A stretch of DNA of 64,000 nt from Streptomyces globosus (GTDB lineage Bacteria > Actinomycetota > Actinomycetes > Streptomycetales > Streptomycetaceae). The DNA lies in assembly GCF_003325375.1 (NCBI RefSeq), contig NZ_CP030862.1, positions 5,399,501 to 5,463,500 on the forward strand, written 5' to 3'. The position numbers and the translations under genes are program-made. Under the pieces are notes generated by a model, which ran no database searches, was not told the DNA's origin, and was given only the letters and a program-made list of their open reading frames with translations. Shown here one piece after another: positions 43,360-52,608 of this stretch (position 1 is its first letter; the number at the start of each line of letters is the position of its first letter).

Positions 43360-44996
43360 TCCTCCCACCACACCGCCGTGTCGGCGGGCAGAGTGCCCGG
43401 GCTTTCGAGGACGGCGCTGGCCAGCAGCACGGTGCCCGGGGCGGGCAGTGCGACCGGCTCGGCCGTGGTGTTGACGGTGCAGGTGAAGCCGCCGCGGCGG
43501 AACGCCAGGACGCCGTCGGGCGCGGGCAGCCACTCGACCGCGTCGCCCGCGCCGAGGTCGGCGCGCTCGCGGCGGATCCGCAGCGCGGCCCGGTACAGCT
43601 CCAGCGTGGAGTCGGGGTCGCCGGTCTGCGCCTCGACGCTCAGCTCGGCCCACTCGGCCGGCTGGGGCAGCCAGCTGCCGCCGTCGCCGAAGCCGTACGG
43701 GGCCTCGGTGCCCGACCAGGGGATCGGGACGCGGCAGCCGTCGCGGAAGCCGTCCTGGCCGGCCGCCCGGAAGAACGACGGGTCCTGGCGCACCTCGTCG
43801 GGCAGGTCGGTGACGTCGGGCAGGCCGAGCTCCTCGCCCTGGTAGACGTACGCGGAGCCGGGCAGCGCCAGCATCAGCAGCGTGGCGGCCCGGGCGCGGC
43901 GCAGGCCCAGCTCGCGGTCGCCCTGCTCGCGCAGCTGCGTGCCGAGGCCGGGCGGGTTCGCGAAGCGGGTGGCGTGCCGGGTGACGTCGTGGTTGGACAG
44001 CACCCAGGTGGTGGGGGCGCCGACGGGGCGCATCGCGGCGAGCGAGCCGTCGATGACCTTCCGGAGCTCCCCGGCGTTCCAGTCGGCCGTCAGGTACTGG
44101 AAGTTGAACGCCTGGTGCATCTCGTCGGGGCGGACGTACAGGGCGGTGCGCTCGACGGTCGGGGTCCAGGCCTCGGCGACGAGGACGCGGTCGCCCTCGT
44201 ACTCGTCGAGGATCCGCCGCCAGGAGCGGTAGATCTCGTGGACGCCGTCCTGGTCGAAGAACGGCATGACGTCGTTGCCGAGGAGCTTCAGCTGGTCGCC
44301 GGAGCCGATGTCGGGCAGGCCGGGGGCCTTGACGAGGCCGTGGGCGACGTCGACGCGGAAGCCGTCGGCGCCGAGGTCCAGCCAGAAGCGGAGGATGGAG
44401 CGGAACTCGTCCTGGACGGCCGGGTGCTCCCAGTTGAAGTCGGGCTGCTCGGGCGCGAAGAGGTGCAGGTACCACTCGCCGTCCGGGACACGGGTCCAGG
44501 CGGGGCCGCCGAAGATGGACTCCCAGTCGTTGGGCGGGAGCTCGCCGTCCTCACCCTTGCCGGGGCGGAAGTGGAAGCGCTCGCGGAGCCGGGAGCCGGC
44601 ACCCTCGCGGACGGCCTGCCTGAACCAGTCGTGCTGGTCGGAGCAGTGGTTGGGGACGAGGTCGACGATGATCCGCAGGCCCAGTTCGTGGGCGTCGCGG
44701 ATCACGGCGTCGGCGTCGTGCAGGGTGCCGAACATGGGGTCGATGGCCCGGTAGTCGGCGACGTCGTAGCCCGCGTCGGCCTGCGGGGAGGCGTAGAACG
44801 GGCTGAGCCAGACGGCGTCGACGCCCAGCTCCTTCAGGTACGGCAGTCTGCTGCGGATGCCTTCGAGGTCCCCCATGCCGTCCCCGTTGGAGTCGGCGAA
44901 GCTGCGCGGATAGACCTGGTAGATCACCGCTTCTCTCCACCAACCGGGCAGGGTGCCGGTCGGGGTGTGGAGTGTTTCGGCGAGGTGCTGGGTCAT
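43356..44996 (-). CDS. Intracellular alpha-glucosidase (GH13), operon copy
   Basis: 546 residues, no signal peptide. GH13 oligo-1,6-glucosidase/alpha-glucosidase motifs: YQVYPRSFADSNGDG, DLVPNHCSDQH, GFRVDVAHGLVKA with the nucleophile Asp, VAEAWTP with the acid Glu and VLSNHDVTRH. It should hydrolyse imported maltose and maltodextrins to glucose. It follows malG by about 50 bp and overlaps the LacI-family gene. ATG 44996 gives MTQHLAETLHTPTG. A paralogue lies at 48.5 kb. Confidence 0.95.
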   Translation of the reverse strand: MTQHLAETLHTPTGTLPGWWREAVIYQVYPRSFADSNGDGMGDLEGIRSRLPYLKELGVDAVWLSPFYASPQADAGYDVADYRAIDPMFGTLHDADAVIRDAHELGLRIIVDLVPNHCSDQHDWFRQAVREGAGSRLRERFHFRPGKGEDGELPPNDWESIFGGPAWTRVPDGEWYLHLFAPEQPDFNWEHPAVQDEFRSILRFWLDLGADGFRVDVAHGLVKAPGLPDIGSGDQLKLLGNDVMPFFDQDGVHEIYRSWRRILDEYEGDRVLVAEAWTPTVERTALYVRPDEMHQAFNFQYLTADWNAGELRKVIDGSLAAMRPVGAPTTWVLSNHDVTRHATRFANPPGLGTQLREQGDRELGLRRARAATLLMLALPGSAYVYQGEELGLPDVTDLPDEVRQDPSFFRAAGQDGFRDGCRVPIPWSGTEAPYGFGDGGSWLPQPAEWAELSVEAQTGDPDSTLELYRAALRIRRERADLGAGDAVEWLPAPDGVLAFRRGGFTCTVNTTAEPVALPAPGTVLLASAVLESPGTLPADTAVWWEE

Positions 44997-45046
44997 GACG
45001 TCCTTGTGGGTCGGGCCGGGGGTGTGCGGGGGCGGGAGCCGGGTGG

Positions 45047-45955
45047 TCAGCCCTTGGTGGCGCCCGCCGTCATCCCGGCGACGAGGTGACGCTGGGCGAA
45101 GACGAAGAAGATGGCGGCGGGGATCGCGATGAGGACCGAAGCGGCCGTCATGGGTCCCCAGTTGGCGGTGTACTGCGTGACGAAGGTCTGCAGGCCGCCG
45201 GCGAGGGTGAGGTTCTCGTCGCCGACCATGAACGCGGAGGCGTACGCGACCTCTCCCCACGCGGTGATGAAGGAGTAGAAGGCCGTCACGGCGAGGCCGG
45301 GGCGGGCCAGCGGCAGGATGAGCCTCCAGAACGTGCCGAAGGGGGTGAGCCCGTCGACGCGGCCGGATTCGTCGATCTCCGCGGGGATGGTGTCGAAGAA
45401 GCCCTTCATCATCCAGGCGCAGAAGGGCACCGCGATGGTGAGGTAGGTGATGATCAGGCCGACGGGCTGGTTGAGCAGTCCGAGCTGTCCCATGAGGTTG
45501 TAGAGCGGGACGATGAGGATGGCCATGGGGAACATCTGCGTGATGAGCAGGGTCCACATCAGGGGCTTCATGCCGGGGAACCGGAACCGGCTGACGGCGT
45601 AGCCGGTGGTCGCGGCGATGAACACGCCGAGGACGGTGGTGATGCCGGCGACGAGGAGGGAGTTGCCGAACCAGGTGAAGAAGGAGGTCTCCTCCACCAG
45701 GTAGCGGTAGTTCTCCAGGGTGGGGTCCTTGACGAAGTCCGTCGTGATCGCGTGCTGGGCGGGCTTGAGCGAGGTCAGCAGGACCCACAGCACGGGGAAC
45801 ACGGCGATGACGGCGGCGGCGGCGAGCGTCGCGTGGAGCCCGAAGGAGGCGAGCGGCGAGCGCTGCCCGCGCGGGCGGACCTTCCCGGGGGCCTTGCCGG
45901 GGGTCGCGGCGGTCGTCCCGGCCTCGGTCGGGGCCGTGGTCGTGGAGGCGGCCAT
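45047..45955 (-). CDS. malG: Maltose/maltodextrin ABC transporter permease MalG
   Basis: 302 residues with six membrane segments (for example LHATLAAAAVIAVFPVLWVL, FFTWFGNSLLVAGITTVLGV) and the EAA loop near IDESGRVDGLTPFGTFWRLI that docks the ATPase. The ATPase itself (MsiK-type in Streptomyces) is not encoded here. ATG 45955 is used; GTG 45961, which overlaps the malF stop codon (GTGA) and sits 7 nt after GGAGAGG, is equally plausible. Confidence 0.95.
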   Translation of the reverse strand: MAASTTTAPTEAGTTAATPGKAPGKVRPRGQRSPLASFGLHATLAAAAVIAVFPVLWVLLTSLKPAQHAITTDFVKDPTLENYRYLVEETSFFTWFGNSLLVAGITTVLGVFIAATTGYAVSRFRFPGMKPLMWTLLITQMFPMAILIVPLYNLMGQLGLLNQPVGLIITYLTIAVPFCAWMMKGFFDTIPAEIDESGRVDGLTPFGTFWRLILPLARPGLAVTAFYSFITAWGEVAYASAFMVGDENLTLAGGLQTFVTQYTANWGPMTAASVLIAIPAAIFFVFAQRHLVAGMTAGATKG

Positions 45956-45957
45956 GG

Positions 45958-46989
45958 TCACCACACCTCTCCCTGCTTGCGCAGCGCGCGCCGGTAGACC
46001 AGCGCGAAGATCATGAGGAGGGCGAGGATGAGCACGCCCCAGGTCGCGGAGCCGGCGAAGTCGCGCGGGCTCGACACGAAGGCCTCGCGGAAGGCCTGGG
46101 TCACCAGGATCTCGGTGGAGTCGCCCGGTCCGCCCCGCGTCAGCAGGAAGATCACCGGGAACATGTTGAAGGTCCAGATGGTGGAGAGCAGGATCACCGT
46201 CATGCTGACCGAGCGCAGGCCGGGCAGGGTGATGTGCCGGAAGCGCTGCCAGGTGGTGGCGCCGTCCATCTCGGCGGCCTCGTACAGCTCGCCCGGGATG
46301 GACTGCAGGCCGCCGAGGAGCGCGACCATCATGAAGGGGATGCCGAGCCACACGTTGACGGTGATCACCGAGAGCTTCGCCCAGGTGGGGTCGTCGAGCC
46401 ACGGGATCGCGGCGATGCCGCCGCCGTCGAGGAGCTTGTTGAGGATGCCGTTGTCGCGGTTGAAGAGGAACCGCCAGGCGAAGACGGAGACGAAGCCGGG
46501 GACGGCCCAGGGCAGGATGAGCGCCATGCGGTAGAAGGCGCGGCCCTTGAAGTCGCGGTTCAGCATGTTCGCCAGGGCGAGGCCGAGCGCGAAGGTGACG
46601 GTCACGCACGCGACGGTCCACACCACCGTCCACACCAGCCGCTGCCAGAACACCGGGTCGCTCAGCACGGCCGTGTAGTTGTCGAGTCCGACGAACGTGT
46701 ACGTGGCCTCGATGTGGTTGGCGCCGATCGTGCGGGCGACGTTCCGCTCGTTGGCGTCGGTCAGCGACAGGTAGACGCCGCGGACGAGCGGCCAGCCGAT
46801 GATGATGCCGAGGACGAGCACGACCGGGGCGATCATCGCCCAGGCGTACCAGTGCGTGGCGAAAGCACGCTTGAGCCCGCCGCGGTTCGCGGCGCGCTGG
46901 GGCCCGTCAGTCCTGCGGCTCCGGCCGCGGGCGACGTCGCTCTCGTCGCCCGCGGCCTTCGCCACAGACTGGCTGGTGTGAGCAGCCAT
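45958..46989 (-). CDS. malF: Maltose/maltodextrin ABC transporter permease MalF
   Basis: 343 residues. A charged N-terminus precedes the first helix (YAWAMIAPVVLVLGIIIGWP), then further helices and the EAA motif in ELYEAAEMDGATTWQRFRHI. The large MalF-specific periplasmic loop of enterobacteria is absent, as in other Gram-positive MalF proteins. It starts 8 bp after the malE stop codon and ends overlapping the malG start region. Confidence 0.95.
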   Translation of the reverse strand: MAAHTSQSVAKAAGDESDVARGRSRRTDGPQRAANRGGLKRAFATHWYAWAMIAPVVLVLGIIIGWPLVRGVYLSLTDANERNVARTIGANHIEATYTFVGLDNYTAVLSDPVFWQRLVWTVVWTVACVTVTFALGLALANMLNRDFKGRAFYRMALILPWAVPGFVSVFAWRFLFNRDNGILNKLLDGGGIAAIPWLDDPTWAKLSVITVNVWLGIPFMMVALLGGLQSIPGELYEAAEMDGATTWQRFRHITLPGLRSVSMTVILLSTIWTFNMFPVIFLLTRGGPGDSTEILVTQAFREAFVSSPRDFAGSATWGVLILALLMIFALVYRRALRKQGEVW

Positions 46990-46997
46990 GGTCTTGT

Positions 46998-48272
46998 TTA
47001 CTTCCAGCCCTTGAGGATCTTGCGGAACTCGGCGCCGGCGGCCTTGGCCGCGTCCTCGGGGCTCGACGCCCCGGTGATCGCCTTCGTGTACTCGACCTTC
47101 AGCGGCTCGAAGAGGGAGCCGTTCTCCGGGATCCAGGCGCGCTCGACGGCCTTGTCGACGGCCGGCTTGAAGAACTGGACCATCTCGCTGGACTTGACGT
47201 CGGGCTGCTCGTAGGCGGCGGTCCGGGTCGGGAGCAGGCTGAGCTCCTTGGCGGACTGGACCTGCACGTCCTGCGAGGTCATGTACTCGACGAAGGCGTG
47301 CGCGGCGGCGCGGTTCTTGGAGCCGGCGTAGACGGCGAGGTCGTGGCCGCCCTGCGGGGCGCCGGCCTTGACGGAGCCGGCCGGGACGGCGGCGACGCCG
47401 AGGTTCGACTTGTCCTTGAACTGCTCGCCGGCGTAGCTGTCGGCGACGGCCCACGGGCCGTTGATCATCATGGCGGCCTCGCCGGACTTGAAGGCCGTCT
47501 GCATGTTGTTCCAGCCGTCGGTGGCGTTGGTGATCGCCGCGCCGGAGGTGACGAGGTCGCGGGCCGTCTTGAAGGCCTTGACGCCGGCCTCGTTGTCGAC
47601 GGTGACCGTCTTGTTCTTCGCGTCGACCAGGTCGCCGCCCTCGCCGTAGATCAGCGGGAGGAACCAGTAGGAGTCGTCGCCGCGCAGGTACAGGCCGGCC
47701 TTGCCGGTCTTCGCCTTGATCGCGGCCGAGGCGGCCTTCAGCTCCTCCAGGGTCTTGGGGGGCTGGACGCCGGCGTCGGCGAGCATCTTCTTGTTGTAGA
47801 AGAGGCCGAGGGTGTCGATGACCTGCGGGACCGCGTAGGTCTTGCCCTCGTACTTGCCGCTGGCGGCGGCCTGGGGCAGGAACTCGGCGTCGATCTTCTT
47901 CGCGGTCTCGGCGGGGACCTCGTCGAGGTAGCCGAGGGAGGCGAAGTCCGCGACCCAGCCGACGTCGGCGCGGATCACGTCCGGGGCCTCGGCGCCGCTG
48001 CTGAAGGCGTTCTTCACCTTGTTCTGGGCGTCGCCGTAGGGCACGTTGACGTACTTGACCGTGACCTTGGGGTGCTTCGCCGTGAACGCCTCGGCGATCT
48101 TCTGGAAGCTCGCCTTTTCGGCATCGTTCGAGGTGTCCCACCACGTGACCGTGCCGGAGAGCTCCCCGCCCGCCTTGGTCGCGCCGCCGTCGTCCTTGGT
48201 GTCACCGCCGCAAGCCGTCGCCGCGAGCGCCAGGGTCGCGACCAGCGCGGTGGCCGCTATGCCACGCCGCAT
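46998..48272 (-). CDS. malE: Maltose/maltodextrin-binding lipoprotein MalE
   Basis: 424 residues. The signal peptide ends in the lipobox LAATAC with Cys21, so the protein is anchored outside the membrane. Extracellular solute-binding family 1 features are GTVTWWDTSNDAEKASFQKI, APDVIRADVGWVADFASLGY, VPQVIDTLGLFYNKKMLADA and AAMMINGPWAVADSY. It captures maltose or maltodextrins for MalFG. It is the first gene of the mal operon; LacI-type palindromes lie 85-105 bp upstream. Confidence 0.96.
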   Translation of the reverse strand: MRRGIAATALVATLALAATACGGDTKDDGGATKAGGELSGTVTWWDTSNDAEKASFQKIAEAFTAKHPKVTVKYVNVPYGDAQNKVKNAFSSGAEAPDVIRADVGWVADFASLGYLDEVPAETAKKIDAEFLPQAAASGKYEGKTYAVPQVIDTLGLFYNKKMLADAGVQPPKTLEELKAASAAIKAKTGKAGLYLRGDDSYWFLPLIYGEGGDLVDAKNKTVTVDNEAGVKAFKTARDLVTSGAAITNATDGWNNMQTAFKSGEAAMMINGPWAVADSYAGEQFKDKSNLGVAAVPAGSVKAGAPQGGHDLAVYAGSKNRAAAHAFVEYMTSQDVQVQSAKELSLLPTRTAAYEQPDVKSSEMVQFFKPAVDKAVERAWIPENGSLFEPLKVEYTKAITGASSPEDAAKAAGAEFRKILKGWK

Positions 48273-48356
48273 ATGAACTCCTTCGATGATCCCGGCCGCG
48301 CCCTCGCGGTCCCGAGTTGCAGGGAACGTAACAAGCCTGAAAGCTGACCGAAAGAG

Positions 48357-48377
48357 CTTGCGGCAATTTTCTGCAAG
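48357..48377 (-). promoter_or_regulatory. Candidate MalR operator of malE
   Basis: CTTGC (48357-48361) and GCAAG (48373-48377) form an inverted repeat, the right half reading CTTGCAG on the malE strand, which is the known Streptomyces mal/amylase operator core. It lies 85-105 bp upstream of malE. A further gttgcagg lies at 48317. Confidence 0.65.
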
Positions 48378-48494
48378 CCCGGGGGATCGTTACATCCGCG
48401 TGTCCGGACGGTTGCCGCACCTTGCTGGCCGATCGAACGTCCTTCGGGTCGTCAGGCCCGCAACCAGGGGCGGTGTCGCCGCGTTGACCCCGGT

Positions 48495-50123
48495 ATGACC
48501 CATGAGCTGACCGCCCCCCGGCTTGCAAGCGCTTCCAGCAAGACCACCGAAAGCGTCGGCTGGTGGCGCGATGCCGTCATCTACCAGGTGTACGTCCGCT
48601 CCTTCGCGGACAGCGACGGCGACGGCGTCGGGGACCTCCGCGGGGTGCGCTCCCGGCTGCCGCACCTGGCCCGGCTGGGCGTGGACGCGGTGTGGCTGAC
48701 CCCCTTCTACGTCTCCCCGCAGGCCGACGGCGGCTACGACGTCGCCGACTACCGGGCCGTCGACCCACTCTTCGGGGACCTCCCGGACGCCGACGAGCTG
48801 GTCCGGGCCGCCCACGCGCTGGGCCTGCGGGTCATCGTCGACGTGGTGCCCAACCACACCTCCGACCGCCACCCCTGGTTCCGCGAGGCGCTCGCCGAGG
48901 CCCCCGGCGGCCCGGCCCGCGCCCGCTACCACTTCCGCCCGGGCCGCGGCCCCGGCGGGATGGTGCCGCCCAACGACTGGGAGTCCGTCTTCGGCGGCCC
49001 CGCCTGGACGCGCGCCGCCGGCGGCGAGTGGTACCTGCACCTGTTCGCCCCGCAGCAGCCCGACCTGAACTGGGAGCACCCGGAGGTCGCCGAGGAGTTC
49101 GCCTCCGTCCTGCGGTTCTGGCTCGACCTCGGCGTCGACGGCTTCCGCGTGGACGTCGCCCACGGCATGGTCAAGGCCCCCGGCCTGCCCGACATCGGCC
49201 GCGGCGCCCAGGCCACCCTGATCGGGACCGAGCCGCTGCCGTTCTTCGACCAGGACGGCGTCCACGACATCCACCGCTCCTGGCGCCGCCTCCTGGACGA
49301 GTACGGCGGCGAGCGGATCGGCGTCGCCGAGGCCTGGGCGCCGACCTCGGAGCGCCTGGCCCTGTACGTCCGCCCCGACGAGATGCACCAGGCCTTCAAC
49401 TTCCGGTTCCTGAACTGCCCCTGGGACCCGGCCCTGATGCGGACCGTGATCGACGAGTCGCTCGCCGCGACCGCCGCGGTCGGGGCCACCACCACCTGGG
49501 TCCTCTCCAACCACGACGTCGTCCGGCACGTCACCCGCTACGGCGGCGGCCCGCAGGGCCTGGCCCGGGCGCGGGCCGCCGCCCTGCTGATGCTGGCGCT
49601 GCCCGGGTCGGCGTACCTCTACCAGGGCGAGGAGCTCGGCCTGCCCGAGGTCGCCGACCTGCCCGCCGAGGTCCGCCGGGATCCGGCGTTCCTGCGCACC
49701 GCCGGGCAGGACGGGCTGCGCGACGGCTGCCGGATCCCGCTGCCCTGGTCAGGGCAGGAGCCCCCGTACGGCTTCGGCCCGGCCGGGAGCTGGCTGCCAC
49801 AGCCCCGGGACTGGGCGGGCCTGAGCGTCGCCGCGCAGACCGGCGACCCGCACTCCACCCTGGAGCTGTACCGGGCCGCCCTGGAGCTGCGCCGCGCCCT
49901 GCCGGGCCTCGGCTCCCCGGACGCCGGCCCGCTGGAGTGGCAGCCCTCCCCGGAGGGGGTGCTCCTCTTCACCCGGCCCGGCTTCGCCTGCACCCTCAAC
50001 GGGCGGGGCACGGTGGTGGAGCTGCCGTCGCCGGGACGCCCCGTCCTCTCCAGCGCCCCGGTGGAGACGGACGGCCGCTCGGTCCGGCTGCCCCAGGATT
50101 CGTGCACCTGGTGGGCTTTGTGA
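48495..50123 (+). CDS. Intracellular alpha-glucosidase (GH13), malR-linked copy
   Basis: 542 residues, divergent from malE. Motifs mirror the other copy: YQVYVRSFADSDGDGVGDLR, DVVPNHTSDRH, GFRVDVAHGMVKA, VAEAWAPTSE and VLSNHDVVRH. All three GH13 catalytic acids are present, so it should be active on maltodextrins. ATG 48495 is the only start that leaves the fold intact. A LacI-type palindrome overlaps codons 10-12. The stop codon is 25 bp before malR. Confidence 0.93.
   Translation: MTHELTAPRLASASSKTTESVGWWRDAVIYQVYVRSFADSDGDGVGDLRGVRSRLPHLARLGVDAVWLTPFYVSPQADGGYDVADYRAVDPLFGDLPDADELVRAAHALGLRVIVDVVPNHTSDRHPWFREALAEAPGGPARARYHFRPGRGPGGMVPPNDWESVFGGPAWTRAAGGEWYLHLFAPQQPDLNWEHPEVAEEFASVLRFWLDLGVDGFRVDVAHGMVKAPGLPDIGRGAQATLIGTEPLPFFDQDGVHDIHRSWRRLLDEYGGERIGVAEAWAPTSERLALYVRPDEMHQAFNFRFLNCPWDPALMRTVIDESLAATAAVGATTTWVLSNHDVVRHVTRYGGGPQGLARARAAALLMLALPGSAYLYQGEELGLPEVADLPAEVRRDPAFLRTAGQDGLRDGCRIPLPWSGQEPPYGFGPAGSWLPQPRDWAGLSVAAQTGDPHSTLELYRAALELRRALPGLGSPDAGPLEWQPSPEGVLLFTRPGFACTLNGRGTVVELPSPGRPVLSSAPVETDGRSVRLPQDSCTWWAL
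48521..48530. promoter_or_regulatory. Candidate MalR palindrome inside the glucosidase 5' end
   Basis: GCTTGCAAGC is a perfect 10-bp palindrome followed by a further GCAAG at 48537-48541. It has the same TTGC/GCAA core as the malE and amylase sites, but it falls inside the coding sequence, 26 bp after the start codon. Confidence 0.55.
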
Positions 50124-50148
50124 CGTGGGACCGGTACAGTCCAATCCC

Positions 50149-51195
50149 GTGACCGCACGGCTTGCCGACATCGCAGCCCAGGCGGGGGTCAGCGAAGCCA
50201 CAGTCAGCCGCGTGCTCAACGGCAAGCCCGGTGTGGCCGCAGGCACCCGCGAGTCCGTGCTGGCCGCGCTCGACATGCTCGGCTACGAGCGGCCCGTGAA
50301 GCTGCGGCAGCGCAGCGCGGGCCTCGTCGGGCTGATAACCCCCGAGCTGGACAACCCCATCTTCCCGGCGCTGGCCCAGGTCATCGGCCAGGCGCTGACC
50401 CGCCAGGGGTACACGCCCGTCCTCGCGACGCAGACCCCCGGCGGGTCCACCGAGGACGAGCTGACCGAGATGCTCGTCGACCGCGGCGTCTCCGGGATCA
50501 TCTTCGTGTCCGGCCTGCACGCCGACACCACCGCCGACACCGGCCGGTATGACCAACTTCGTGCGCAGGGCGTACCATTCGTCCTGATCAACGGCTTCTC
50601 CGAGAAGGTCCAGGCCCCCTTCGTCTCCCCCGACGACCGGGCGGCGATGCAGCTGGCCGTCACCCACCTGACCGCGCTCGGCCACACCCGTATCGGGCTG
50701 GCCGTCGGCCCCAAGCGGTTCGTGCCCGTCCTCCGCAAGATCGAGGGCTTCCGCCTCGGGATGAAGGAGCGCCTCGGCCTCGACGAGGACGCCGTCGAGG
50801 AGCTGATCCAGCACTCCCTGTACTCCCTGGAGGGCGGGCAGGCCGCCGCGACCTCGCTCATCGCCCGCGGCTGCACCGCCGTCGTCTGCGCGAGCGACAT
50901 GATGGCGCTCGGCGCGATCCGGGCCGCCCGCCAGCAGGGCCTGCGGGTCCCGCAGGACGTCTCCGTGGTGGGCTTCGACGACTCCCCCCTGATAGCGTTC
51001 ACCGACCCGCCGCTGACGACCATCCGCCAGCCCGTACAGGCCATGGGACAGGCCGCCGTGCGGACGCTGCTGGAGGAGATCGGCGGCACGCCGGCGCCCC
51101 ACACCGAGTTCGTGTTCCTGCCCGAGCTGGTGGTCCGCGGGTCCACCGCGTCCGGCCCCGGGCAGACCAGGGTCCCGTCTCGTCCTGAAGGCTGA
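50149..51195 (+). CDS. malR: Maltose repressor MalR (LacI family)
   Basis: 348 residues starting GTG 50149. Helix-turn-helix: RLADIAAQAGVSEATVSRVL, NGKPGVAAGTRESVLAALDM. The effector domain has LVGLITPELDNPIFPALAQV, VSGIIFVSGLHADTTADTGR and VVGFDDSPLIAFTDPPLTTI. From memory it matches Streptomyces MalR/Reg1, the repressor of malEFG, very closely, more so than the paralogue at 42.3 kb. It lies in the same direction as the second alpha-glucosidase, 25 bp after it, and is probably co-transcribed. Confidence 0.94.
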   Translation: MTARLADIAAQAGVSEATVSRVLNGKPGVAAGTRESVLAALDMLGYERPVKLRQRSAGLVGLITPELDNPIFPALAQVIGQALTRQGYTPVLATQTPGGSTEDELTEMLVDRGVSGIIFVSGLHADTTADTGRYDQLRAQGVPFVLINGFSEKVQAPFVSPDDRAAMQLAVTHLTALGHTRIGLAVGPKRFVPVLRKIEGFRLGMKERLGLDEDAVEELIQHSLYSLEGGQAAATSLIARGCTAVVCASDMMALGAIRAARQQGLRVPQDVSVVGFDDSPLIAFTDPPLTTIRQPVQAMGQAAVRTLLEEIGGTPAPHTEFVFLPELVVRGSTASGPGQTRVPSRPEG

Positions 51196-51263
51196 GCGGC
51201 TGCGGCAAGGATGCTCCCGCGGGATGATCGAAGGCGGGAAGGCATCTGGCAAACTCTCGTCCC

Positions 51264-52160
51264 ATGGCTGAAGCGAGCGTGAAGACACTGGAAACCCGGA
51301 CGGATGTCTCGACGCCCGCCGCCGTCGACGCGGCGCCGCCGCCGCAGACCCGGGCCGACCTCCTCACCCGCCTCCGCGCGCCCCGCAGGCCTCGGATCTG
51401 GTTCGAGATCCTCCTCATCGCGGTCAGCTACTGGACGTACTCGCTCATCCGGAACGCGGTGCCCGAGCAGAAGGCCGTCGCCCTCGCGAACGCCGACTTC
51501 CTGTGGCGCCTGGAGCAGGCCCTCGGCATCGCCGTGGAGAAGACCGTCAACCACACCGTGAACTCGGTGACGTGGCTGGTCGTGGGCATGAACTACTACT
51601 ACGCCACCCTCCACTTCGTGGTGACCCTCGGCGTCCTCGCCTGGATCTACCGCCGGCACCCGGGCCGGTACGCGCCGACCCGCCTCGTGCTCTTCGCGAC
51701 GACCGGCGTGGCCCTCGTCGGCTACTACTTCTACCCGCTGGCCCCGCCGCGGCTGATGGAGACCGAGAACTTCATCGACACGGTCCTCGTCCACCACACC
51801 TGGGGCTCGATGGCCTCCGGCAACCTCAAGAACATGTCGAACCAGTACGCCGCGATGCCGTCCATGCACATAGGGTGGTCGCTCTGGTGCGGACTGACGA
51901 TCTGGGCGGTGGCGACCGTCCCGTGGGCCCGCGTGCTGGGCCTCCTCTACCCGACGGCGACGCTCGTCGTCATCGTCGCCACCGCCAACCACTTCTGGCT
52001 CGACGCGGTGGGCGGCATGATCTGCCTCGCCTTCGGCTACACGGTCTCCCGCGCCTGGTACGGCGACATGCCGCACCGGCTGCCCCGCCACCCCCTCCAC
52101 ACCGGCCCGCACCCGGCCACGGCCGCCCTGGCGAACCGGTTCCGCGGACAGCGCACCTGA
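51264..52160 (+). CDS. PAP2/inositolphosphotransferase-like membrane enzyme
   Basis: 298 residues. An N-terminal hydrophilic part precedes helices (FEILLIAVSYWTYSLIRNAV, YYYATLHFVVTLGVLAWIYR, LVLFATTGVALVGYYFYPLA). PAP2-type motifs are NQYAAMPSMHIGWSLW (with the PSMH block) and ATANHFWLDAVGG (with the NHxxxD block), which supply the catalytic His pair. It may be a lipid phosphatase or a phospho-inositol or glycan transferase of the Aur1-like group. Confidence 0.88.
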   Translation: MAEASVKTLETRTDVSTPAAVDAAPPPQTRADLLTRLRAPRRPRIWFEILLIAVSYWTYSLIRNAVPEQKAVALANADFLWRLEQALGIAVEKTVNHTVNSVTWLVVGMNYYYATLHFVVTLGVLAWIYRRHPGRYAPTRLVLFATTGVALVGYYFYPLAPPRLMETENFIDTVLVHHTWGSMASGNLKNMSNQYAAMPSMHIGWSLWCGLTIWAVATVPWARVLGLLYPTATLVVIVATANHFWLDAVGGMICLAFGYTVSRAWYGDMPHRLPRHPLHTGPHPATAALANRFRGQRT

Positions 52161-52173
52161 CCCCTCCGGGCCC

Positions 52174-52608
52174 CTACTGCTGCCCGAGGGCCATCCACTT
52201 CTGCGGGAAGGCGAGCGGCTCGAAGCCGTGCCGGGCGTACACCTCGTGCGCGTCGGCGGTGGCGAGGAGGATCCGGCGCAGCCCGAACGGCTCCAGGTGC
52301 GCCCGCACCGCCGCGACCAGCGCCCCGCCGAGGCCCTTGCCGCGCACGCCCGGGTCGACGTACACGTCGCACAGCCACGCGAAGGTGGCCCGGTCGGTGA
52401 CCACCCGGGCGTACGCCGCCTGCTCGCCCGAGGCGCTGTCGTACACCCCGAAGTTCAGCGAGCCGGCGATGGCGGCCTCCTGCTTCTCCCGGCTGCGGCC
52501 CAGCGCCCAGTAGGCGTCCTCGGACAGCCACCGGTGGATCCGGGCCACGTCGAGGCGGGAGGGGTCGGCGGAGATCTCGTACCCGTCGGGCAGCGCTTCA
52601 ATGCTCAT
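52174..52608 (-). CDS. GNAT family N-acetyltransferase
   Basis: 144 residues. The GNAT core is WLCDVYVDPGVRGKGLGGAL with the acetyl-CoA loop, followed by LRRILLATADAHEVYARHGF. ATG 52608 has GGATGG upstream; 52620 is an alternative. Its start overlaps the end of the HEAT-repeat gene by 11 bp, and it is the last gene of a four-gene minus-strand operon. Confidence 0.88.
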   Translation of the reverse strand: MSIEALPDGYEISADPSRLDVARIHRWLSEDAYWALGRSREKQEAAIAGSLNFGVYDSASGEQAAYARVVTDRATFAWLCDVYVDPGVRGKGLGGALVAAVRAHLEPFGLRRILLATADAHEVYARHGFEPLAFPQKWMALGQQ

